Shown here in pieces: positions 25,207 through 33,520 of a DNA stretch of 64,000 bases. Positions within the stretch are counted from its first letter, which is position 1; the number at the start of each line of letters is the position of its first letter. The notes under the pieces are model-generated. The model searched no databases. It saw only the letters and a program-made list of their open reading frames with translations, and was not told the DNA's origin. Source of the DNA: Candidatus Cloacimonadota bacterium (lineage in GTDB: Bacteria; Cloacimonadota; Cloacimonadia; Cloacimonadales; Cloacimonadaceae); contig JALOBT010000005.1 of the NCBI GenBank assembly GCA_023228125.1, positions 1-64,000 of the forward strand, written 5' to 3'. The position numbers and the translations under genes are program-made.

Positions 25207-27335
25207 TTCAGCTTCAAGGCTTTGTGAATCCGGCTTCCTTCTCTATCTTTCATCTGGATCAGATACACGCCTGTAGCGCAGTTTTGGCCATATTGATCCT
25301 TACCATCCCAAAGGAATTCTCCCTTGGCAGCAGGCAGGCCGGTCTGAGTCCACACTTTTTGGCCTTTTAGATTGTAGATATTTATTTGCAGAGGGCCATC
25401 TGTCCTTTTCTCATAGCGGATTGTGGTGGATTCCTTAAAGGGATTGGGATAATTCACAGAGCTTATAGGGGCAGGCAGGAGCTGTTCAGCATTGGAAACC
25501 GGAAGCCCTGCTTCATTGTAGAGACACAGATATTTCCCGCCGATCCACTTGTTATTGTCTTCATCCACAAATATCGTGCGAATACCTCCGGTGAGAGGCG
25601 AATTTTGGGCATTAAAATGTGTCCAGTTCGTTCCATCAAAGCTGTATAGCGAGATGCTTGGATAGCCCATTCCCACCCAGAGCACTTGATTTTGGTCTAT
25701 CGCCACACAAGCCGCATGATTTTGCAGCAGCCCGGAATTGCTGGCATTGAAATGCGTCCATTCACCATTGTGAAAGCGCGACAATTCTCCTCTGGCCACC
25801 CAGACTTCTGCATCTTCTCCAAAGGCAAAGTCTTGGGCATACGTGATCTGTGGATATGCTGTAAACTGGGAATTGGCATAGCAGCAGACTCCGGCCGAAC
25901 AGCCGATCCAGATCTTGCCCTCACTATCTGCTTTGATCACCTTGGTGTAGGCCAAATTCAGGCCTGCCTCAGCATTCGTGATGGGAGTCCAAACCCCATC
26001 TGCATAGCGAGACACACCCTGGCTATTGCCGATCCAAACGCCATCTCCTACAGGGCATATCGTTTCCATGTAGCCGCCCCCTATCCCATGATCAATACCA
26101 TTGAAAACCTGTGAACCCGAAGGCCCGGTTTTTAGCAGCCCGATGCAGGTGCCCACCCAGAGATTGAGCTGACTGTCTTGAGCCAGTGCCCACACATGCC
26201 AGCAGGGCATAGCTGTATTGAATTTTCCAAAAACCTCAATCCCCTCTTCCCCGATCGAGAGATAGCCGCCAATTTCTTTTTCTTCGGAGTCTGCAATCCA
26301 GATTTTATCATCAAAACCACGGAATATCTCCTGGATATAAGGGCTGGCCAAAGGAAGCTCACTTACAGGGTAGCTATTGACATCTGTGCCATCGAAGCTC
26401 ATCAGCGATAAGGGAGAAGATTGGAACGAGAATCCCATCCACAGTAGCTGCTGATCGTCCATCTCCATCCTGGTAATGTACATATAGTTACTGCCAAAGG
26501 TCTGAGCCGGATAGTGCAGAATTTCATCTTCTGCGCAGAGCCAAAGCGTGCTCTGGTTCCACAGCCATACTCTGTGCAAAGGGTCTGCGTAAGAGCCTTT
26601 TACATCACTGATAGCAACCCCATCCAAAGAACTGTAAAATTGCCATACACCGCCGGAGTATTTTGCCACCCCGGTATAAAAGCCAAACCAGCCGTCTCCA
26701 TTGCCTTCAAAGGAGATGCTTTGCACCCTATCGTTTGGCAGAGTGGAATTTTGGGCAGTATAGGCAGCCCAGGTATCTCCATTGTAATAATGCGCACCAC
26801 TGCTGGTAGCCACCCACAAGCCCTGAGCAGGGGCCAGAGCCAGGTCATAAAAATCATAGGTCCCCGGCAGGGTGGAATTATTACTGTCGTATGAGTTCCA
26901 TACCCCTTGCCGATAGTAGGATACGCCACGATCTGTCCCCATCCACACGCCCCCATGTGTGTCGGCTACGATTTTGTATACACCATTGTTCACCAAATCC
27001 GAATTGGCAGTATTAAAAAGCTGCCAGCTGGATCCGTCAAAACTCATGACTCCACTATTACCCCCAGCCCACAAGACTCCATTGCTGGCAAAACACAGGC
27101 AGTTGAACCAAGAATACGGATAGGGAGTATTGCTTTCATCATATTGGATGCGTTGGTTGGTGGTGGGATTCCAGCGCATGATCCCCGCACTGGAGGCCAC
27201 CCATACATCACCATCGTGGCTACAGATATCGCGGGCTGAAAACCCGGGCCGATATACGTGCCAGGTGTCCTCTTGGGCACTCAGCGTTACCAGTAAAATA
27301 AACAGCAGCGAAACAAGGCAAAGTAAACGTTTCAT
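25203..27335 (-). CDS. Secreted beta-propeller protein with C-terminal FlgD-like sorting domain
   Basis: 710 residues. Signal peptide (LLCLVSLLFILLVTLSAQ), then two-component-regulator-propeller-like repeats to about 600 (GVWMGTDRGVSYYRQGVWNS, WIGNSQGVSRYADGVW, LWVGMGYPSISLYSFDG). The C-terminal 85 residues start with the YPNPF motif and run INIYNLKGQKVW ... GVYLIQMKD, the FlgD-like/type A sorting domain common in FCB-group secreted proteins. It is probably delivered to the cell surface. The ligand is unknown. No kinase or regulator part is attached, so it is a surface protein and not a sensor kinase. Confidence 0.82.
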   Translation of the reverse strand: MKRLLCLVSLLFILLVTLSAQEDTWHVYRPGFSARDICSHDGDVWVASSAGIMRWNPTTNQRIQYDESNTPYPYSWFNCLCFASNGVLWAGGNSGVMSFDGSSWQLFNTANSDLVNNGVYKIVADTHGGVWMGTDRGVSYYRQGVWNSYDSNNSTLPGTYDFYDLALAPAQGLWVATSSGAHYYNGDTWAAYTAQNSTLPNDRVQSISFEGNGDGWFGFYTGVAKYSGGVWQFYSSLDGVAISDVKGSYADPLHRVWLWNQSTLWLCAEDEILHYPAQTFGSNYMYITRMEMDDQQLLWMGFSFQSSPLSLMSFDGTDVNSYPVSELPLASPYIQEIFRGFDDKIWIADSEEKEIGGYLSIGEEGIEVFGKFNTAMPCWHVWALAQDSQLNLWVGTCIGLLKTGPSGSQVFNGIDHGIGGGYMETICPVGDGVWIGNSQGVSRYADGVWTPITNAEAGLNLAYTKVIKADSEGKIWIGCSAGVCCYANSQFTAYPQITYAQDFAFGEDAEVWVARGELSRFHNGEWTHFNASNSGLLQNHAACVAIDQNQVLWVGMGYPSISLYSFDGTNWTHFNAQNSPLTGGIRTIFVDEDNNKWIGGKYLCLYNEAGLPVSNAEQLLPAPISSVNYPNPFKESTTIRYEKRTDGPLQINIYNLKGQKVWTQTGLPAAKGEFLWDGKDQYGQNCATGVYLIQMKDREGSRIHKALKLK

Positions 27336-27488
27336 GGTATCTCCTTTTCACACCGTGGCTTTAGTTAGTTATTGATAATGCAATTATTGTTCCTAATTTA
27401 CAGATATTTCAAAATACTCTGGTTTATCGCAAAATACTGGCTTTGCCTGGTAGTAGTTTTCCTCAGGCAGGATGCCGGATGCAAACTA

Positions 27489-27517
27489 TTGATATGATAG
27501 ACTGGCGATAATGTCAA
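27489..27517 (-). promoter_or_regulatory. Sigma-70-like promoter of the propeller gene
   Basis: TTGACA (27517-27512), 17-base spacer, TATCAA (27494-27489) on the minus strand, about 150 bases before ATG 27335. This is the best -35/-10 pair seen in the window. Confidence 0.55.
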
Positions 27518-27539
27518 TTTGGTTTACACCCTCGATCAT

Positions 27540-27570
27540 AAAAAAGCCGGCACCCCAAAGGGCACCGGCT
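27540..27570 (-). terminator. Intrinsic terminator after the ACT-like gene
   Basis: Minus strand GCCGGTGCCC-TTTG-GGGTGCCGGC (27569-27546) forms a ten-pair stem with two G-U pairs, followed by TTTTTT. It is 29 bases after the stop at 27598. Confidence 0.9.
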
Positions 27571-27597
27571 TCTATCAAGATTTGGACAAATTGCGAA

Positions 27598-27846
27598 TTA
27601 CATCTCGACCAATTGTGCTGTTACATGCTCAATGGCTTTGAGCTTGTTAATCATCTGAGCGAGAACGTCTTTTTCGCCTTCTACTTCCAATACGATCAGG
27701 CCATCATTGGCACAGAATTCGTTGGACACTTCATGCAGACCCAGGCGCGTTTTGATATTGCAGCCAAAGTCGGTAAGGATACCCTGAACCCTGGAGGCTT
27801 CAGAGGCACGGTGATCGATCTTGATAAGTACTACCTTATAGATCAT
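27598..27846 (-). CDS. Small ACT-like regulator (TM1266/hydrogenase-regulator-like)
   Basis: 82 residues from ATG 27846, preceded by GGGGGAGGAACAAAT. MIYKVVLIKIDHRASEASRVQ and NIKTRLGLHEV fit an alpha-beta ferredoxin-like ACT domain of the TM1266 type, found near iron-only hydrogenase genes. No hydrogenase is in this window. It follows glnS by 33 bases and is closed by a strong terminator. It may bind an amino acid or another small molecule; the function is not known. Confidence 0.6.
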   Translation of the reverse strand: MIYKVVLIKIDHRASEASRVQGILTDFGCNIKTRLGLHEVSNEFCANDGLIVLEVEGEKDVLAQMINKLKAIEHVTAQLVEM

Positions 27847-27879
27847 ATTTGTTCCTCCCCCGGATGAACTATGCATCCG

Positions 27880-29568
27880 TTACTTAGTGTTTTTTTGTTT
27901 TTTCGCCCAGCTATCCCTGAGGGTGCTGATGCGATTGAATACTATCTTATCTTTTGTGGTATCGGGATCTACGGCGAAGTAGCCCAGGCGCAGGAATTGA
28001 TATTTCTCGCCAGATGCGGCCTCTGCCAAAGAGCTTTCGGCCACAGCCAGCTCGTTTATCTTCAGACTCTGTGGATTGATATAATCCAGATAGCTCTTGC
28101 CTTCGGGAATATCGCTAAGGTCTGGGATGGTAAAGAGATGATCATAGAGCCTTACCTGGATGGGCACGGCGTGGGCTACAGAAACCCAATGCAGGGTGCC
28201 TTTCACCTTGCGCCCATCTTCGCTCCAGCCGCCACGGCTTTGGGAATCGTATGTGCAAAGAAGCTCGGTGATCTGGCCATCGGCATCCTTGATCACTTCA
28301 TTGCAGCGGATATAATAAGCGTGCTTGAGGCGAACCTCTTTGCCGGGGGCGAGACGGAACCAGCCTTTTACCGGCTCCTGCATAAAGTCTTCCCGCTCGA
28401 TGTAGAGGTGTTTTGAGAACTTGATCTGGCGGTTTCCGGCAGATTCATCTTCAGGGTTATTCTCCGCTTCCAAGTCTTCCGTTTGGCCATCGGGATAGTT
28501 TGTGATGGTGAGCTTGAGCGGATCCAGGACAGCCATCCGGCGCAGAGCGCATTTGTTGAGGTCTTCCCGCAGGCAGAAATTGAGCAAGTCATAATCAACC
28601 ATGCTGCTGGCTTTGGCTACCCCGATGCGGTCTGCAAATTCACGGATAGATTCCGGAGTGAAGCCGCGTCTTCTGAGACCGGCAATAGTGGGCATGCGGG
28701 GATCGTCCCAACCCTGGACATGTCCTGCTTTTACCATCTCCAAGAGCAGCCTTTTACTCATCACGGTGTAGCTGAGATTGAGGCGGGCAAATTCGATCTG
28801 CCGGGGATGGGATGGCACAGGAAGAGCGTCCAAAAACCAATCGTATAGCGGCCGGTGATCTTCAAATTCCAGGGTGCACAGAGAGTGGGTGATCATTTCC
28901 AGAGCGTCTGAGATGCAATGGGTATAATCGTACATAGGATAGATCATCCAGCTATCGCCGGTGCGGTGATGATCGGTCTTCTTGATGCGGTAAAACACGG
29001 GATCGCGCATGTTCAGATTTGGGCTGGCCATATCGATCCTGGCGCGCAGGGACTTGCTGCCTTCGGGGAATTCTCCCGCTTTCATACGGCGGAAAAGATC
29101 GAGGTTTTCGGCTATAGGACGGTCCCGATAGGGGCTGTTTTTGCCGGGCTGGGTGAGGGTGCCCCTGTACTCGCGCAGCTCATCAAAAGAGAGATCGCAG
29201 ACAAAGGCCTTGCCTTCCGTAATCAAAAGCTCGGCATAGGCATAAAGTTGGTCAAAATAATCCGAAGCATAATAAAGATGCTCTTTCCAATCCCAGCCCA
29301 GCCAGCGCACGTCTTCCAGGATGCTATCCACATACTCCACGTCTTCTTTGACCGGGTTCGTGTCGTCAAAGCGCAGGTGACATCTGCCACTATAATCTCT
29401 GGCCAAACCGAAGTTCAGGCAGATGGATTTGGCATGGCCGATGTGCAGATAGCCATTGGGCTCGGGCGGGAAGCGGGTGACGATGTGCGCGTGCTTGCCG
29501 CTCTTGAGGTCTTCATCTATGATAGTACGGATAAAGTTTGGGACTACCGTTTTTGTTTCGTTTTCCAT
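27880..29568 (-). CDS. glnS: Glutaminyl-tRNA synthetase
   Basis: 562 residues, close to E. coli GlnS. Class I motifs PPEPNGYLHIGHAKS (about 36-50) and VMSKRLL are intact; DDTNPVKEDVEYVDSI and the anticodon-binding barrels (ALRRMAVLDPLKLTI; GTLHWVSVAHAVP) follow. It charges tRNA-Gln directly. A bacterium with GlnS may not need the Asp/Glu-tRNA amidotransferase for Gln, a point to test in the full genome. It starts after AAGGAAATCAGG at ATG 29568. The 127-base gap to carbamate kinase holds nothing recognisable. Confidence 0.95.
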   Translation of the reverse strand: MENETKTVVPNFIRTIIDEDLKSGKHAHIVTRFPPEPNGYLHIGHAKSICLNFGLARDYSGRCHLRFDDTNPVKEDVEYVDSILEDVRWLGWDWKEHLYYASDYFDQLYAYAELLITEGKAFVCDLSFDELREYRGTLTQPGKNSPYRDRPIAENLDLFRRMKAGEFPEGSKSLRARIDMASPNLNMRDPVFYRIKKTDHHRTGDSWMIYPMYDYTHCISDALEMITHSLCTLEFEDHRPLYDWFLDALPVPSHPRQIEFARLNLSYTVMSKRLLLEMVKAGHVQGWDDPRMPTIAGLRRRGFTPESIREFADRIGVAKASSMVDYDLLNFCLREDLNKCALRRMAVLDPLKLTITNYPDGQTEDLEAENNPEDESAGNRQIKFSKHLYIEREDFMQEPVKGWFRLAPGKEVRLKHAYYIRCNEVIKDADGQITELLCTYDSQSRGGWSEDGRKVKGTLHWVSVAHAVPIQVRLYDHLFTIPDLSDIPEGKSYLDYINPQSLKINELAVAESSLAEAASGEKYQFLRLGYFAVDPDTTKDKIVFNRISTLRDSWAKKQKNTK

Positions 29569-29695
29569 CCTGATTTCCTTCTGTAATCTATATCACTGCC
29601 AATCTCTGACACAGCACTATTCCAGTCAAGCAAATAATCACAATCCAGCCAATTAAACAGCCGCGGACTCCTGCCAGACGGTTTTATGGGAGGGC

Positions 29696-30643
29696 TTAGC
29701 GAACTATTCGGGTGCCGGTCTTGCCTGCAAAGGCTTCCACGATGCGGGGAAGGGAAGTGATGAGCACCTCGCTGCCGCCTCGGGAGATAAAATCGATCGC
29801 TGCACGAATCTTGGGACCCATGCTGCCTGCGGGGAAATGCCCCTCATTATAATACTTTTGCGCTTCGGCTACGGTCATAGTATCCAGATCCTGCGCATCA
29901 GGTTTTCCGTAATTTAAGGCGACCTTATCCACTCCGGTGAGGATCACAAAGAGATCGGCCTGGATATTCAGTGCCAAAAGCGCACTGGCAAAGTCCTTGT
30001 CGATCACGGCGTCAAGGCCTTCCAGATGACCGTTTTCCCGGCGATAAACCGGAATGCCACCACCGCCTACGGCGATCACGATCTGCCCCTTGTGCACTAA
30101 TTCATTGATGGTGCTGGCCGCAATAATCTCTATGGGCAGAGGCGAGGGCACCACTCTGCGCCAGCCTTTGCCGGAATCTTCTTTCAGAGCCCAGCCCAGG
30201 CTCTCTTTCAGCTCTTGGGCTTCCTCTGCGCTATAATAGGTGCTGCCCACAAACTTGCTGGGGTCTTTCAGGCTGGGATCGTTTTTGTCCACCACCACCT
30301 GCGAGACGATGGTAATCACCTGTTTATCAATACCCTGCTCACGCAGTTTGTTTTGCAAGCTTTGCTCGATCATATAGCCCATAGTGCCTTCGGTGGCTGC
30401 ATTTAGCACACCCAGAGGCAGGGAGGCGAGGCCTTCTTTTTCGCCCGTTTCCTGTTGACGGAGCAGATTGCCCACCTGAGGGCCATTACCGTGGGTAATG
30501 CTGAGCCGATAACCTTGTCTGATAAGCTCCACGATGCCATCCAGAGAATCCTGGGTATTGGCAAATTGCTCTGAGATCGTACCCTTTTGACCTGCCTTGA
30601 TGATGGCATTGCCACCCAAGGCCAGAACTGCTGTTTTTTTCAT
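29696..30643 (-). CDS. arcC: Carbamate kinase
   Basis: 315 residues. Amino-acid kinase family features: LALGGNAIIKAGQKGT at the start, THGNGPQVGNLL near 53, IAVGGGGIPVYRR, and FPAGSMGPKIRAAIDFI near the end. It makes ATP from carbamoyl phosphate and ADP, usually the final energy-yielding step of arginine, citrulline or purine fermentation. No arginine deiminase or ornithine carbamoyltransferase lies nearby. The neighbour upstream is a cPGS-like protein, with which carbamate kinases are sometimes linked. A MITE-like element separates the two. Confidence 0.94.
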   Translation of the reverse strand: MKKTAVLALGGNAIIKAGQKGTISEQFANTQDSLDGIVELIRQGYRLSITHGNGPQVGNLLRQQETGEKEGLASLPLGVLNAATEGTMGYMIEQSLQNKLREQGIDKQVITIVSQVVVDKNDPSLKDPSKFVGSTYYSAEEAQELKESLGWALKEDSGKGWRRVVPSPLPIEIIAASTINELVHKGQIVIAVGGGGIPVYRRENGHLEGLDAVIDKDFASALLALNIQADLFVILTGVDKVALNYGKPDAQDLDTMTVAEAQKYYNEGHFPAGSMGPKIRAAIDFISRGGSEVLITSLPRIVEAFAGKTGTRIVR

Positions 30644-30675
30644 TATTAGTCTCCGCTAAAAGGTCATTGCATCCC

Positions 30676-30839
30676 GTAACGCTGGATTTATCCGGCAGTA
30701 ACGCTGGATTTATCCGGCCGCTGTCCAAACTCCAGGCATCAGCGTGAAATATGCAAGGCCTGCTTTTGACAGATTGCGTACAAGGCTTGGACACGCACCG
30801 TCTAAAGACAGTGCTACGGCCGGATAAATCCAGCGTTAC
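30676..30839. repeat. MITE-like inverted-repeat element, copy C
   Basis: Left end GTAACGCTGGATTTATCC occurs twice in tandem (30676 and 30698, period 22); the right end is its complement, finishing at 30839. The right half shares CGTCTAAAGACAGTGCTACGG with copy B. It fills the gap between carbamate kinase and the cPGS-like gene up to the terminator. Confidence 0.75.
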
Positions 30840-30907
30840 GAAGCAAAGCCAGAGTTTCGAAGCAATGACAGCGTTTCGCAGCAATGACAGCGGTGCCTGC
30901 CTGAATC

Positions 30908-30944
30908 CAAAAACCGGGAATGAGCAGATTGGCTCACTCCCGGT
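30908..30944 (-). terminator. Intrinsic terminator after the cPGS-like gene
   Basis: Minus strand ACCGGGAGTGAGC pairs with GCTCATTCCCGGT (one mismatch), loop CAATCT, then TTTTT. It is 29 bases after the stop at 30973. Confidence 0.9.
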
Positions 30945-30972
30945 AATGATCTGTATATTGAACTACTACCTG

Positions 30973-32373
30973 TTATTTCTTTTTAGGCGTAGCTTTTTTA
31001 GTGGCTTTCGGAGCAGCTTTTTTGGGAGCTGCTTTTTTGGGAGCCGCTTTTTTAGCGATGGCAAAATTTGCCAACACGTCTTTGATGGTAGGCACGCCAA
31101 TTTCCTGCAGTTCATATTCGACCTGGCAGGCGGGCTTGGTGATCTTCACGATACGGCGAAGATCGATGGGGGTGGCTATCACCACAGAATCACATTCCAC
31201 GGCATTGATGGTCTTTTCGAGGTCCTTGATCTGCTGAGCACTGTAGCCCATGGCAGGAAGCAGAGTGCCGATATCAGGATACTTTTCGAAAGTTTCCTTC
31301 ATCTCGCCAACTGCCCAGGGACGGGGATCCACGAAGTCTGCACAGCCGTATTTGACAGCGGCAACTGTGCCGGCGCCAAAGGGCATATTGCCATGAGTGA
31401 GGGTGGGGCCATCTTCCACTACGAGCACGTTTTTGCCCAAAATCATCTCAGGATGATCCACAAAGAGCGGAGAAGCGGCGTCGATGATTATGGCGGTGGG
31501 ATTGATCTCGCGGACGTTTTCGCGTACTTCATTGATATCGTCCAGATCAGCGCTGTCGATCTTATTAATCACTACGACGTCTGCCATTAAGACATTGGTT
31601 TCGCCGGGGTAGTAGCCGATCTCATCACCAGGACGGTGAGGATCTACCACTACGATGCGGACCATTTCGTCTGAACAGTAGAAAGGAATGTCGTTGTTTC
31701 CGCCGTCCCAAATAATGACGTCGGCTTCTTTTTCGGCTTCGCGTACGATGGCTTCATAATCCACACCAGAGTAGATCACGCTGCCCATCATGATGTGCGG
31801 CTCATATTCTTCCATCTCTTCGATGGTGCATTTATGCTTTTTGAGGTCAGCAATCTCAGCAAAACGCTGAACTTTCTGCTTCACAAGATCACCATAAGGC
31901 ATGGGGTGACGGATGGAAACCACTTTCAGTCCACGTTCCTTCAGGGCTTTCACCACTGTGCGGGTGGTCTGGGATTTTCCACAACCGGTGCGGGTGGCGC
32001 AAACGGTAACCAGGGGTTTGGTAGTTTTGATGGTGGTGTTATTGGCACCCATCAGCATAAAATCTGCACCTATGGCATTCACCAGGGAGGCTTTATGCAT
32101 CACATCTTCGTAAAGAAGGTCGCTGTAAGCAAGAACCACGAGGTCCACATTGTGTTTTTCAATGAGGGCCTTCAGTTCGCTTTCAGGTTTGATTTCGATT
32201 CCATTGGGATAGAGCTTTCCAGCCAATGCAGCCGGATACTTTTTGTCATCGATGCCGGGGATTTGAGTGGCGGTAAAGGCTACGACGTCATAATCTTTGT
32301 TGTCTCTGAAAAAGACGTTGAAGTTATGAAAGTCACGGCCTGCGGCGCCCATAATGAGAACATTACGTTTCAT
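30973..32373 (-). CDS. Cyclic 2,3-diphosphoglycerate synthetase-like GTPase with Lys/Ala/Pro tail
   Basis: 466 residues. MGAAGRDFHNFN at the start, P-loop TRTGCGKSQTTR near 130, INKIDSAD and VVEDGPTLTHGNMPFGAG resemble the cPGS family, which in archaea makes the solute cyclic 2,3-bisphosphoglycerate. In bacteria the family often sits near carbamate or amino-acid fermentation genes and may have another substrate. The last 30 residues are a repetitive basic tail (KKAAPKKAAPK and variants) not found in the core family; it could bind nucleic acid or polyphosphate. RBS AAAGGAGATAC precedes ATG 32373. Confidence 0.8.
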   Translation of the reverse strand: MKRNVLIMGAAGRDFHNFNVFFRDNKDYDVVAFTATQIPGIDDKKYPAALAGKLYPNGIEIKPESELKALIEKHNVDLVVLAYSDLLYEDVMHKASLVNAIGADFMLMGANNTTIKTTKPLVTVCATRTGCGKSQTTRTVVKALKERGLKVVSIRHPMPYGDLVKQKVQRFAEIADLKKHKCTIEEMEEYEPHIMMGSVIYSGVDYEAIVREAEKEADVIIWDGGNNDIPFYCSDEMVRIVVVDPHRPGDEIGYYPGETNVLMADVVVINKIDSADLDDINEVRENVREINPTAIIIDAASPLFVDHPEMILGKNVLVVEDGPTLTHGNMPFGAGTVAAVKYGCADFVDPRPWAVGEMKETFEKYPDIGTLLPAMGYSAQQIKDLEKTINAVECDSVVIATPIDLRRIVKITKPACQVEYELQEIGVPTIKDVLANFAIAKKAAPKKAAPKKAAPKATKKATPKKK

Positions 32374-32443
32374 TTGTATCTCCTTTTGTTAATTAGTTTT
32401 ATATTCTTTGCCTCAAACTTTGTATTAGGCTTTAAACGTCAAG

Positions 32444-32476
32444 AAGAATCTTGAGAATATGAAAAGAAAGAGCTTG
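32444..32476. repeat. 33-bp direct repeat, left copy
   Basis: Matches 38412-38444 at 32 of 33 bases in the same orientation (AAGAATCTTGAGAATATG then AAAAGAAAGAGCTTG). The last base directly abuts the terminal repeat of the IS-derived element. The two copies bracket the element and the four-gene ATPase cassette. Confidence 0.85.
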
Positions 32477-32611
32477 GAGACTGTTCAATTCCTCTCCCCA
32501 AGTCATGCTACTTTCTTTTGCACTTTAAGCTGAATAAGTGGCCAAAGCCTATTCCAATCCTTATTATCCAGGCATAATACCCGCAAAGCGAGAACGGGGC
32601 GCTATTTTAGA

Positions 32612-32740
32612 CAAGTCCTACGTATGTGGGCTGTAGGGGTTTTGGGCGAAAACCCAAGTCCTGCATATGTGGGTTGTAGGGGTTTTGGGCGAAAACCCAA
32701 GTCCTGCGTATGTGGGTTGTAGGGGTTTTGGGCGAAAACC
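32612..32740. repeat. Three tandem 43-bp repeats
   Basis: Units start at 32612, 32655 and 32698; each contains GGTTTTGGGCGAAAACC, itself a small hairpin. Copy 1 of the element has one or two. The period is not a multiple of three and there are no spacers, so this is neither coding nor CRISPR. Confidence 0.9.
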
Positions 32741-32811
32741 CAAGTCCTGCATATGAATGATGATGATGATAGAACACAGATCGCGCGGATCGTGTGAGTC
32801 TTGGAGTTCCA

Positions 32812-33073
32812 TCTTGGAGTTCAAGGTGCCTAAGATAACTAACTATTTACCATAAGCTTAGCGGCGCTTTGGACTTCAAGCGACAATAGCAATGGGAAAC
32901 GTGAGCCTTGGAGTTCAAGGTGCCTAAGATAACTATAAATTTACCATAAGCTTAGCGGCGCTTTGGACTTCAAGCGACAATAGCAATGGGAAACGTGAGC
33001 CTTGGAGTTCAAGGTGCCTAAGATAACTATCAATTTACCATAAGCTTAGCGGCACTTTGGACTTCAAGCGGCA
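32812..33073. repeat. 2.8 tandem 94-bp repeats
   Basis: Units start at 32812, 32906 and 33000 with CTTGGAGTTCAAGGTGCC; each includes ACCATAAGCTTAGCGGC. Copy 1 has a single unit. Copy-number difference points to slippage or recombination. Confidence 0.9.
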
Positions 33074-33141
33074 AAGAGAGTCTTTTTCATCCCCCGGATA
33101 AAGCAGCATTCTGGGGTCCTCCTTGCTCATTTGAGCCACTT

Positions 33142-33214
33142 GATCATATCTTTATCTAGCCTTAATCAAGCGTTAATTCTTAACGCTTGATTAAGGCTAG
33201 ATAAAGATGTGATC
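33142..33214. repeat. Long hairpin of the composite repeat, copy 2
   Basis: Arms 33142-33176 and 33180-33214, loop TTC, 34 of 35 positions paired. Confidence 0.9.
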
Positions 33215-33520
33215 GACGCCTTGGAGAGAGGGAGAAAGGATCAAATACATAGATTTGCATGATAAACTATCCAAAGGCGCCAGGTCAATTCTGAGGAATG
33301 GATTGCAGGAAGGATGCCTCGCCCACTTTTTAGACTAGAGAATCAGCTAAGTTATTGGATAATAATCGAAACTTGTTGAACAGTCTCAGAATTTTTGGGA
33401 CTGTGTAAACTGGGGGGTCAGTGGATGCGGGACGCATCCAATCCTGATTGTGCGTCGGTGACCTGATGCCAGAACAAGTCCCGCCTCAAGCACTAATAAC
33501 TAAAAACTAAAAACTAAAAA

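Larger units (their letters stand above)
32477..33387 (-). mobile_element. IS-derived composite element, copy 2 (both ends present)
   Basis: 911 bp bounded by GAGACTGTTCAA (32477-32488) and its exact complement TTGAACAGTCTC (33376-33387). The minus strand just inside the left end encodes a transposase-like tail (LDNKDWNRLWPLIQLKV), but no other transposase part remains. Inside, in order: three 43-bp units, almost three 94-bp units, then the long hairpin. No intact gene is present, so it depends on a transposase elsewhere if still mobile. No clear target duplication was seen. Confidence 0.7.

Noticed and set aside
29569..29695. Possible tRNA gene between glnS and arcC
   Set aside because: No cloverleaf, T-loop consensus or acceptor pairing found.
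32612..32740. Possible CRISPR array
   Set aside because: Units are directly adjacent with no variable spacers and no cas genes nearby.
32618..32824. 68-codon open frame across the tandem repeats
   Set aside because: It reads through 43-bp units whose period is not a multiple of three, with repetitive Pro/Gly text; no start signal.
33397..33410. GGGACTGTGTAAAC resembling an IS256-type terminal repeat
   Set aside because: Only one end is visible and no transposase frame follows; a chance match cannot be excluded.
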